Of a stretch of DNA of 64,000 bases, positions 21,129 to 33,100 are shown in pieces. The DNA is from Daphnia carinata (Eukaryota > Arthropoda > Branchiopoda > Diplostraca > Daphniidae): assembly GCF_022539665.2 (NCBI RefSeq), contig NC_081334.1:6294424-6358423 (forward strand), in the 5' to 3' direction. Under the pieces are notes generated by a model. The model was given only the letters and a program-made list of their open reading frames with translations. It ran no database searches and had not been told where the DNA came from. Numbering within the stretch: the first letter of the stretch is position 1; each line of letters begins with the position of its first letter. Position numbers and translations under genes: made by a program.

Positions 21129-24100
21129 TTAAAAAGCATATCGTGTACGAATGTCTTCCAGTTTCTTAGACACTTCATTTGGAGCACGGTCGAGATCGTC
21201 GGCTACCGCCTTTTGTTTACTTGAATCGATCGAGTTAAACTGTTCGCAAAGATCGCCGTCGATTACATTCTGTAACAGAATTTCAAAAATTAATCTTTGC
21301 TGTGTAAACATAGAAAAACAAAACATTACCTTGACTGGAAAATAGAAGGATCTAAACGCTAAGTGATCGCGCCCACACAGTGGTGGGTTTTCAGTCCTTA
21401 AGTGCATTTCTAGGGCTTGGAAGAAATCATGATCCTCTCTTGATGTGAAAGGAACCAGAACGCCTATTGAACCAGACAGCGTCGTGTAGACAAGTGATTC
21501 TGACCCGCCAGGAATGAGTGTCGCTCTCTGCAGAGACAGGGCTGTCTCGCCTATGTGGATGTTACATAATACTTCGGCCTTGTTGGACGCCCCGTTAAGT
21601 ACACCACGATCCCAAAAAGATTTGTTTCCTGTAGGATCCTCATCCACGTCGTCTGAAGTCCGTGGTGGCAATCGCAACTAAAAAGAAAAACGAGAAGGAA
21701 ATCAAATTCCTGTCTCTTCATCGACCCTTAACTTGGCAACTAAAGAATGCTCAGCAATAGATTATAATCATTGTAGATCAGTAGTCTAACATGTTAAACC
21801 ATCATGGAAACAGAAATGTTTTCAAGCAAGAAGCGTTAATTACCACTGAGATGTTGCCGAATTTGTCCGCCACAGCAACAGTGTCATAATCCAACAGACA
21901 CATGGTCGTGACATAACGCGGATGCGTGTCATCGGCAAATATAATCAGCTGATTTTCCATGCGTTTATAGCGGACGAAGTGGATACTCTCCTGAACATCA
22001 GCTACATACACCCTCTGGCCGAGAGCTTGAATGTTAACGACGCAGCTAGGCAGATGTTTATTTTCGCATTTCCGCAGCAATTTCTTCTTGCCCATGTCGT
22101 AAAGCCTCAGTAGCCGACCAACACCGATTAAAACTCGGCCCTGATAGGCGCATATGGCGTAGGGAGTATCTTCAACTGGCGTTTTGTGAATTAATTCAAG
22201 TGCCGACCAATCGTTAATCAACCTGCAAGAACAAAGCTTAGATAATGAAAGACTCGCACTAATACAAAAAAAAAACTAATTATACTAAAATTCAGTACTG
22301 CAGAATTTTCATCCGAATAATCAGAAATTGCTATTTTCATCATTAATTCTAAACCCACAAAGACAAGAAGAGGAAACTCACTTGTATGTGTAGATGAATC
22401 CTCCGTCACATTGTTTGGGATTTAACTTAAGATCTTTGGCAACACCAACTAGTACGAAGTAATCTTCCGGGTCCTGGTTCATAAAACGCGCAAGCCCAAT
22501 ACTCAATGCAGCTTCATTCTGTGGCAGGCGAATGACGTGCAGAGAGTTGCCGCTGGTAGGGTCCATTATACGGATGATAGACGCCCACATGCCTGCACCG
22601 GCTTTCGGAGCACCGAAATCGCTTTCAGGCAAGTCTTCATTCAGGAAAGCATCGGCCATCTGATGCGCTAACTCTTGCTCCTCTTCCGTGGCAGCATCCC
22701 TCATCTCTTGTGCAATTTGTTGCTTCCTTTCGAGTTTTGTTTCTTCTGTGTATGCATTGTGGTCCGTTTCGATTATGATCATACGGCCAGAATCGTGGAC
22801 AACAAACTTCCTAGGGGTATACTCCAACGGATAAGAAACTTGGTTGAAAACCGCGCCCAGTTTCTCCAGCGCCAAAATGCGGAGAGTATTAGATGCAATG
22901 GCAACGACACCCTCCGGACACTGTTCAGATGCGAATCCTGAAGCAAATTCCAGCGAGTCGTACGACAAGGGCGCAAGATGGAATCGGTTCTGGAAGTAAT
23001 AACTCAGCCATGTACGTGACGATATAGCAAGAACGGCCTCGTGGTTCTGCGTCATGACACGGAAAAGCTTAACTGGTCTTGAACCAAGGTACCGTGTTCT
23101 GGTGTCAGCTAAATCCCCCGTCACTGGATCCAACACAGTCCTCAACAGAACACCATTCTGCAGACCGATATTAAGGAAAAGCTGTCCAGAAGTTCCCGTG
23201 CTCTCGGCATCCTTGTCATGACCACCCATCTCCACAATACACAGAGATTCGGGGGTAGCTGGCAATGCTTGCATGCTCAGTGGTGTAAGACAATCCTATA
23301 AAAATATTTGACAGGTTAGGGAAGGCCACCAGTATAAAATACACCATATAAACTAGAAATTTCAGTAATGAACGAGATGGGATATTTTCAAAAGAATCAT
23401 TTGAAACTTCAAATCTCTAGCCTAGGTTGTCATCATATAAAATATACGAATAGCAAAGGGAAGGGAAACTTACATTAGGATCCAACGAGATCACACGGAC
23501 AGTGTTGTCTGCCAAACCGACAGCTAAGAAACGTGACCGCTGCTCGCCTGATGGAACATTGGCCAAAGCCATGCACACAACTTCCGCCGTCATTTCCTTG
23601 CGCTCTGTATACTCATTAAGTTGACCAGTCTATATAATAATAAAAAAGTTGAAATGTAAAAAATGGGAAGTATGGAGCACATACTAAATCCTTACTGGAT
23701 CCATCTCGAAGTAGACCAATTCCCCTCCAGCCAAGGAAATAACGACTTGCCGTTGATTGACAGCACACCGAGAAATCGCCCGTTTGCCAGGTGATTTCCA
23801 TTCATTAATTCTCCGGTCTGCTCGAATGTGTCGAATTCCTTCGGGATAGACCTATTAGAATATTGTAGATAGGACACAGAAAAAAATATAAAAGATTTAG
23901 ATGTTACCTGAAGCAACGCATTATCCCCCAAAGAAGAACAGCCAAGGGTTGGAGTAGTTCCCAAAAACCCGGAATCCGTCACTTCCTCGACCGTTTCACC
24001 GATAGACAACACCAGCGTGGCATTCACGAATGAGACAACAATGTAAGCATCGAACTCGTCTGTAGAGATAAAAAGGCGAGAAATTAGTGAAAAATCCAAC

Positions 24101-26466
24101 GGTCATCACAGTAAGTAAATTTAAAGCAAGATCAAAGGGGGAAGTGTACAGCTGAGCAAACTGAGGCATTACTCCACTAGGTTCCAGGGAAGATCAAGGA
24201 TAACCTGAAAACAGTAAAAAGACTGGCGTTTGAACTATGGTCCAACCACCAGTCACTCACGAGTGCGCATCACAACGTGACACGCCCGATGAGCACAACA
24301 CAAAATAAGAATTACCGTCGGCGCGCTTTCTGACAGTCCATACTGCGTTAGGGTTGCCGGGAAGTTCAGAAACGGCCATCTCAGATACTTCCAACCCATG
24401 ACGCAACACACGTAGAGAAGAGCGGGCACTCCTACCGCACAGCGCATACAGCTGAGGCGTATCTTCGTTTGCTAAAGGGAGGAAAAAAAAAATGAAAAGC
24501 TATAAAATGCGAGGCAAAACATAGAACTTCGCACACCCACCAAGATCAGCTATATGGCAGGTCAAAACGGGCGACAAAGATTCCATTTCATCTACCAGGA
24601 CCAGATTTTTCAACGGCCTTGGAGCGAAAAAGAATGTATCCCCCTCTTCTAATGGTATATTAGAGCTGAACTCAGGTTCATCGTCGTCGTCCCCCAAATG
24701 CGCAATCTGATAAAGGTAACTAACAAACAAATCTAGTAAGTTTATGTAGAATGTAAGCATTGCTAACTACTTAAAGAGTTAACATCAGAGTCAACAGATT
24801 ATAATCAAAGTTTTACCTCAGGTGAAACACGGATGACAAAATACATCATTTTACAATCAACTAACAAAATTATAGAAAACTTACTGGTTGCCAAACTCGG
24901 AGGCCACGAAAAGAAATCCCGTTTTCAACACGCACATGCTAGAAGAAACGGGAACGGTGTCGAAGTATTTGATTTTCAACTCCCTCACAACCTCCTCATC
25001 CATATCCATGGTAATCTTGAAAATATCGCCCTGTTCCGTTTGGACAAGGAAAAAGAACATGGCTTTGGTGCGATGTGACGCTGAACAGACAAATATCATG
25101 CCCCGTTCAGGATCATCCAGGTCATTCTAAAAAGAACATACATCAATACAGGCCGAATAACAGCCAATAAATATTGTTGGAGGTTTATTCCAGGACGGCA
25201 TGGAATATGCACATCGCAGTCCAACGATGCAAACTTCTCCGATCATTTAGGCACTAGTCGACCAGCACGTGTATAAGACAACGGCTGGAGATACCGCGCG
25301 CCATTTATGTACACGAAACAAATAAGCGTACCCTTCTCCTTGGGATTGGACAACGAATGTCGTGCTGCTCCCCCAAATTCTTGTAGGTAATGTAGTTCTC
25401 AGAACAAACTAGGACACCCGAAGGGCCATCATTACCACCCGGAACGGTGATCAAAAAATTTGCGTGTTCTTCTAATGGTTCACTGTTTAGAAAACAAAAT
25501 ACCCATCAGAATTGTCTCCCATAGTTGAATATGGTTTTCTTGGGAAAATAACGAACCTGTATTTTCTCACGACGTGATTCAATCCAAGGTCGAGTTCGTA
25601 GAACGTTAGGGTTTGCTGTGTCTTCTGAGCTGCTTCGCCGGTATGATCACCATCAGCTTCCTCATAATCCATTTCGAGACAGGCAAAAACGGGATTTTCG
25701 AAACCGACATCGACACCCACGATGTTGTAGACAAGCGTGTTTGACTTGTGGGCCTCGAGGGGTGAAGAAATGGTCAAATGTGCTTGAGCGTCACGATTCA
25801 GAATGTAAACTAGCTTCTGCTTTTCAATGGCACCTGAAAGATAAGAAAAATTAGGGCGGGGAATTGAACGGAAAACACTGACATCGATTTTGAGATCTCA
25901 GTTTTACGTTTGATTTACTGCATTTGTTTCTCAGATGGGGAAAGAAGACATAAATAACGTAACTCATCATTTGACCCAATCAAAATCCAATGAAAAAACA
26001 GAAACTTACTGATCATAACAGCACGGCCTTTGGGATCGATAGCCAAATACTGTCCGGGCACAATACGACGACAACCACTCTTCCCGTACGTCTCCTGATG
26101 CACCTTCTCGAACACGTTTTTAGCGGCATTGTATTCCAAGATGACAACTCGACCAGAGTCTGATCCAACCACAACATAATCTAGAAACATGACGGAACAT
26201 TAATAAGATTCCAAGAAGTTAAATAAACAAGACAACCTACCCTTGTTTCCTCCAGTCAGCCTGAAACTAATGATGGATCTGATGATGCCAAATACTTCAC
26301 AACTGAGGAGTGTATGCACTTTACCAGTGTTGGGGTCTGGCTTGACAATCTCAAGCACCTTACCCCTTGCAATGACAATCTCTTGCTGCTTGGTTCCACT
26401 GAAGTTCCCCTGCACAGCCTGAATGATGCCAGTGGCACGCTGAAGAGTAAGATTGTAGAGATACAT
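21129..26466 (-). CDS. SF3B3: Splicing factor 3B subunit 3
   Basis: SF3B3 (SAP130) is a three-beta-propeller subunit of the U2 snRNP SF3b complex. Fourteen coding exons on the minus strand: 26466-26241, 26180-26010, 25833-25557, 25482-25332, 25126-24895, 24720-24541, 24471-24316, 24059-23908, 23851-23696, 23629-23474, 23295-22382, 22222-21844, 21677-21330, 21269-21129. They sum to 3639 nt (1212 aa; human 1217). Conservation is very high: [14 protein letters not shown] at the start, [57 protein letters not shown] and [17 protein letters not shown]. The end is [13 protein letters not shown]. All introns are GT..AG. The last intron (21270-21329) is 60 nt with no in-frame stop, so retention would insert 20 residues. 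No frameshift or premature stop was found. Confidence 0.97.
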
Positions 26467-29400
26467 TTTCTTTCAAGTTGATTTGTTCAATCCAGAACTT
26501 GAATTGCTATCCGTGCATCACCTAGGAAAATGTTATCAGATAAAATTCTTACATTTGTCAAACATGTTATTGACAATGTTACACACCATTTGAAATATAA
26601 TTTCTCCCCTATGTATAACCACCCATCTTAATTGACAGAAAGGCAGTAAAGTTAAGGGATTGACAATCAGCTAAGAATGCATAACTTTGCACTTACACGG
26701 CAAAGCATTTTGTAGTTAAGGCATGGTTTCTAGCATGAGAGAGGTACTAAAAAAAAACTCTACGACGCTAAACCATATCTAACAATGCATGTCTATCAAC
26801 TTAACAACACAGAAATAATGTATCGTGAATTAATTTACCTTTGGATGTTAGAGATTTTCCATGATGAAATGCACAGCAAATGAAAATGATAAGCTGTGGA
26901 TTTCAGAAGCCGGCGTCCCGCTCGATGTTTAGGGTTCGAGTTCTCGGGCATTGTGTGATAGGCAATATTTTTGAGGATCTGACAATGACTCGCTTTCCAG
27001 ATTTCCCTAAACACACTTACATGCCGTTTTGTTTTTCAATGCTTGCCCACTTTACCTCATGTGGTATTGGCGCCACATCCACCAGACGGCCAGACCAAGT
27101 TGAAATGGCGTCAATTTTTAAAGTAATCCAAATGAATTTCAAAGGAAAAACACACCAAAACTCATTGAGAACAAACCAATTGGCTTATTCTGACACGTGT
27201 AATCAAGTTAACGTCTTTATAGCAATGCAAGATTGACATAAATAGATCTATCGAATCGTGTGTGAAACCAACTCTTTCTGTTTCAAAGTAGTGAATGGAA
27301 CTTGTTAGAAACGTTAACATTTTGAAGAATTTGTCTTCCTTGGCATTATATGGAAGGCATTTGTTGCAGTACTCCAAAAGCAGAGGTGAAATTCATCGGA
27401 TTCTACGACCTGGTTTTTAAAGTAGGTGGATTTTGAAATTTTTAATCGAAAACAACAGGAGATTAAACCTGTGTAGTGTCATAAATGTGTTGAGATAACG
27501 TGATTGGGCGCGGTATTGAGTCCCCACAATAATGTATGCTGCAACTGCTGTGCCATATCTGATGAAATTCAAATTTCCATGCCAACTTAGAAAAAAGAGA
27601 AATACGAAGAAAATGTAGAAAAAAAAGATCCTTTAAAGGACGTTAACACTCACGGTGATGGATGCCAGAACCGAACTACTTGATACGTTGATTTTCTCAG
27701 TTGGTGCAGAAATCCCAGAATCAGCTATATTATGCGGGTAATCAATGCCCCGAATATCTACCCATGGTTTCATTATTGTGTTTATCCGTTAGAATAATCA
27801 AACTGTTGATGAGAAATTGGCAGCAAAATTGCAGAACATGTGGGAAACGCCTGTGTTGGCCATGTTGTTGCACTTTTGCCAAAATGTCTCGATCAAGAGA
27901 TTGAATCGCCTGGCATAAATATTTAGTATCTTTTGCAAATCCACTTGTCCCAATGGCCGAGACATTGCATTAAAACCAAGAGAAAGTAAATAAAACGTCG
28001 TGATCGTTTAGGACAAACGTAAACATTACATGTAAATGCATAAACTGACTTTCGAAATCAGGCGACTTGTTTCTTTTTCTAATTCAAAACGAACGAGAGA
28101 AAAAAAAACAAGTGTTCATCTCGAAGGATGGATTAATTATTGTCGTAATCAAACTTTGATTGTCAAGACTCGGTCGATAAGAAAGAAGGGATTTGTATAT
28201 TGAAACGAGGATTCCAGCATGGAGAAATGGCGTCCATTTCACAAGTGCTGTTCGAAAGGATCACACATATATCAGGCCCTTGTGTCAGATTCATTTTAAT
28301 AACAAGATATCGATCAATATGTAGAAGACAGTTTTAAGAGGAGCTATATCATTTTTCTCTTTTCACCACGGACACAAAGCTACGTATAGAAAATCAAAAC
28401 GATGCAACATCTTAAAAATGTAAGGGTCCAACGAATTCGGGGAAACCGTTCGTGGAGGTTCGTTTCCCCGCTGTGACGTATTCGCTGCTGGCTCTTGAGT
28501 CGACATCAGTCCCGAAAACAAAGAGAATCAATCCGTGGGGGGAAAGAAAAAACAAAGCCAACAGATGGATATCTTCTCAAGTCGTTTGTGCGTTTAACAT
28601 TCTACGGCTGTCACAAATGTCAGCGTTTCCACCCAACCAAATTCATAGAGAAAATGATGGGGGGTCGGTATAATAACGAGGTAAACTGGCCAGCGTCGGC
28701 AACACGCGACTAGCCCACACCCCAGCAGCAAACACGAAGATTGATTTCAACCCAAAAAAATTTTTATTTTTCTTAGTTCTCGATATTTTTATTTTTCAAA
28801 ACGCACAGCCACGTCGTCGGTGTATCGCTACACAAGGCAGCGGCTTTGTCAGCCTATGACCAAAATATAAATATGGGTTTGAATGGAATGCTTCATTCAA
28901 ACGGCAAGATCGATGCGGCAATCGTCACTGTCTGTGCATTACATTTATTTGAATACAATCAACTTTTCCTGTGGCTAAAGGAGGTAAACAAAAAGAAAAA
29001 CGAACTGCATAGAGAGAGAGGGATAGAGAGAAAGAGAGAGTCTTTTTGGAACATGTACCGGTTGGGATAGCTTGATAAGAGCGCAGGGTCCTCCTATGCC
29101 AAGAGTCAGTCGACTGCCAGTGGTCAAAGAGCCAGGTTCGCTCCGGTCCTACCCTCATTCAAAATTGTTTCCGGTTTTTTTTTTTTTTCCTTTTTTTTTT
29201 CCTTTTTTTTCTTTTCGTTCGACATTTTGTTAATGGGCGTGTTTTGGAACTATTAACTAATGGCCCTGTGAACACGGCTGGTTTTTCTCCTCCCATTCAT
29301 CTGTGGTGCGTGTGTGTCAGTGTGTCATCACGACAGAGTGCAACGTCTTGTATGTCAACGGCTCTTCATTACAGCTAATGCCGGCTTGCCTCTGACGATT

Positions 29401-29513
29401 TTCTTTGTTTTGAACAACGTCCGCAAGTTGTTGAAAGCTTACCAGTGTTGCGTGTAATGTGAGTCAGTAATTTACAAGACGACGTGGCACCTTTTCTTCA
29501 AATCCATTCGAGA
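26467..29513. promoter_or_regulatory. Divergent intergenic region, SF3B3 to APCDD1
   Basis: About 3 kb separates the two divergent start codons. It should contain SF3B3 5' UTR and promoter and, nearer 29 kb, the APCDD1 promoter and 5' UTR. Open frames at 26880-27236, 27162-27377 and 28452-28713 show no domain or coherent splice pattern. A GA-rich microsatellite lies at 29011-29040, and T/C tracts run through 29174-29212. The motif GTGTCAGTGTG near 29315 resembles an arthropod initiator. Confidence 0.45.
29011..29040 (+). repeat. GA-rich microsatellite
   Basis: Interrupted AG dinucleotide repeats lie about 500 bases upstream of the APCDD1 start codon. GAGAG runs can bind GAGA-type factors in arthropods, but no function is shown. 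Confidence 0.7.
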
Positions 29514-30159
29514 ATGAACGGTACGTTCCGTGTCGCAATTAATTTCTAACGTTGAAAGAAAAACAAAACGAAATTTTTGATTTTGTTGAAAAATGGGAGA
29601 GAGCCCAAAAAATCGGGGGAACGACAGAATTTGTCGCCCATGTCAAAGAAAAAATGTTTTGTGTTCGTGTTTCCTGTCCCGGAAGCATTTCCGCCGCGTC
29701 GTTTAATTATTCATTCCGTCACCACACGGGTCATTACCTTGTATCAACTCAAGTCCCACTCCCTTCTTGGCATTAGTTACGCCTGCCCATTTTCATTTCT
29801 TAATATATTTCTTTCCCCCCTTTTTTTTGGGGGTATTTCTTTTTTTTTGAAGTTGAAGAAAAAATTGACATTTTGTACGTGCACGTACATATTGTTTCAA
29901 TTTTTGTTTGCCTACCCGATATATTGCATTTATTATTACTTTTTCTGCCGCATTCAAATTCGACGACAATTTTGGATATCAAAACACAAAAGAAAATTGT
30001 TTTTTTTTTTGTTTTTTGAGTTGGGAAACAAATTGCCTCTCCCCGTCCGCGCTCTCCTTGACAGGCTTGAATGAATCGTTTACCAACCGGCGGCATTTAT
30101 CGTTTTGTAAAAATAAGAAAACAAAATAAAAAAAAAAGAGAGACACTCGTCCCTTTTTC

Positions 30160-30190
<31 letters not shown>

Positions 30191-33100
30191 TAACAACCAT
30201 AATATATACCGTCTCCATCGCGTTTCTTTATAAAAGACGAAATATTTTTATACATAGACGACATCGGCATATTATTGTTCTATATTCATACCAGCGTGTT
30301 TTTGTGTGTGCGTGTGTGTCATCGTTGGCTGTTGCCAGAGAGCATGAACAAGTTTATATTTACACGAGCTATAAATGACCGAGATAGATCCTTGTGCGAC
30401 CAATTCGTTCTGCCCTTGGCCGTTGCACCCAACGCTCATCTTTTTTTTTTGATGTCCTTATGTAAGGATCTAAAGTTATGCTTGGTAAAACGCGCGCTCG
30501 TAAAAGAAAAAAATTTGCCGTAAGAGCGGCTGATTCGCTTCCGCTTGGCATCTGCAATGGTTAACCCTATACAACACGGTTTAATGTCTACGTAGACACA
30601 TCGTAGACTTCCAGCCGCATCTTTTTTTTATTTGAGTATCACTCTCGGTGTAACTGCGGCAAAAACACACAGACACAAAAAGGAAAGTGTAAAGATTAAA
30701 CCCCATAACAGACAAGGCGCCGGCGGTGCGACATGGCGACAACACCGGACGTCAACAAACGTCCTGATAAGCTTAATATCCTCGTTCACATTGATTCTTT
30801 CTCATATCAGCCCACCTTTTTTTTTTTCTTTGGTTAAAATCCCGATTTATGTGACGCGATAAACAAAAAATGGTGCAATTCAAAAGCATTAAGTGCGAAA
30901 GCCGATATTATTGCTGAACTGATTAACGATGATGTGTGGGGAATGGGGGAGGTGGTCGTAGAGGGTTGGTGGGAAATACCAAAGAAGGGGGGGTGGGGAT
31001 GAACAGACACAGTTGGGTCAACAAACGCCGACAAAAATCACGACACCCTAACGGACTGAGCGATTTCTGTGGCGCGTGTGTTTATCCAACAAATTTTCCA
31101 CACTTTCTGGTGTCACCCTAGTTATGTACACAACAGCTGAGGAATGCTTTGCTCCATTTATCTTAATTGTTTTTAGTCATTGAACACTTTGATATTTACA
31201 GGTCAGCGAGGCTTCGTGTTTCTCGTGGTGATGGTGGTGGCGCTAATGGTGTCGGCCGAACGGAGACATCGTAATCGCGTCGATAATAATCCATCATCAT
31301 CCATCCTGATGAACAATCTTTTGCTCGAGTTGGACGAATCTCTTCCCGAATGTTCGGCCGCTTTCCGGCGGGTCCAAAACGGTGAACGCTCAGCTCACGC
31401 TTCTTACCCGCCGGACATGAAAGGTCTTTGGGTCTCGCAAGAGTAAGTTTGAAATTTCTTTCATTCCCTTTTCTTATTGAGTTCATCGTCGCTCGACATG
31501 GATAGGGTCGACGGAAGACGTTTGTTCGTCTATTGTTATTTGAGCTGTTGGCCATTTCGCCATTTCCCATGTGCATAGTAATTAAAAGCAACACGTTGTC
31601 GCATGTCTCCCAATTCTTTTCGGGTGGGGTTGAAACAAGAAACGAATCGAACTGACATCCAGTAGGTTTGTAATACGATTCGATGGTGGACAATACGCCC
31701 TTCTGGCCATCCGCCATTGAGGTTGTTCTGAAACACATTTCGGATTCGATTTCCGCTAAAGGCCGACCCCTAGCAAGTAGATCCGGTGTGTAGGAAAATG
31801 GATGTCGCGAAAAAAGAAGGGTGTGTGTGAGATAGGTTGACACTGTTGGGTTCGACACGGTTTCTCGTTAGAAGCCGTTGTCTCTTTTTCCTTCTCGCTG
31901 TTTTGTCATGTGACAGCTGGGGATGTCATCCTAAAAGGAAAACCAGAGAAGCAAAAAAGAGGGAGACACACAACGCTTTTTCTTTTTTGGACTAACAAAA
32001 TCCAAGCGCACAAACGTATATGGTCCTCTTGTGTGATTGCGTCGTTAAGCGGGACGAGTGCGGGGGTGTATGTGGGGGAATAGGTTATTGAGAGGGAAGC
32101 TTTTATAGACCAGTCGAAAATAGGGAAGGCGACAAGAGCTGTCAATTGCCGTTGACTGGAGTGAGACGATAAGAGGGCGGACCGGTGATGAAGTCTTATT
32201 GTATTATTGTGTTTTGTGCGTTTCCGGCAGGGACGGAGGGATGTGGGACAGAGAACGTTAAATAGAATTGTGATTTGATTTCGATGTTGGTCTTACTAAT
32301 CATTAAACGTATAGAATAAGTTGAGATGGAATTCTGTGTGGGGAAATTTCATTTGTATTGCTGCTGTCAAAATAGAAAAGATGGAACTATATTACGGTGG
32401 AAGATATTTTCTGGGGGTCAAAATATTCTTATCTTTTAGTTCTATTTCTTGTTGTCCCCTGCAGTCGGACATAGGAGGGGGTTGGTTTGGGGGTTAAAAA
32501 ATTTTAATACCTTAGGTGGTCTCCAGAAGCTCTTCTTTTCTATGAGGGTTGTCTTTAGTTTTTATTTCAAAGAGGGTAAAAAATAAAAACCTTTTCTTTT
32601 TTTACATTTCCAGTAGAGTTAGTAAGAAAAAGGGAAACTGTAAGACGTGTCACTCGAGTCCTCCTCCATATTTTTCTTCATGTCACGAAACCACTTTATG
32701 GCTTTAGCAGAAATCTCCGTTTTTTTTCTTTTTCCTTTTTCCTCATTTCAATGGCTGCCTCAGTTGAAGAATTTTTTGGGAGACTTGGATGCGTTTTACA
32801 GACACTGGAATGTATTGGAAGCGTTTGACTGGAACCCCTCTTTTTCCCTTCCATGTCTGATTGGAATAGCGTGGGCTCTTAAATGGGTCCACCGTCTTAT
32901 GAACCATCTTTTATTCACCATTCTCTTTTTTCCTTTTTCATGGTCTGCGGTCACACAAGAGGAGCGTTTCAAGACAATCTGAATAACCCAGTCATAAATT
33001 AGCGATGAAAGGTTGTGTCTTTTTTTGAACAGCGCCAAAGTTTTGATGTTCATTTCTGCGCGCTGGCCGTCTCGTTGAAATTGATAAATTTTCCGATATC

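Noticed and set aside
26880-27236. 118-codon plus-strand frame upstream of SF3B3
   Set aside because: No recognisable domain, no nearby splice signals in phase, and it overlaps the expected SF3B3 5' region.
31196-31858. A 220-codon minus-strand frame
   Set aside because: It is antisense to APCDD1 exon 2 and the start of intron 2. The sense strand has clear homology, so the frame is a shadow.
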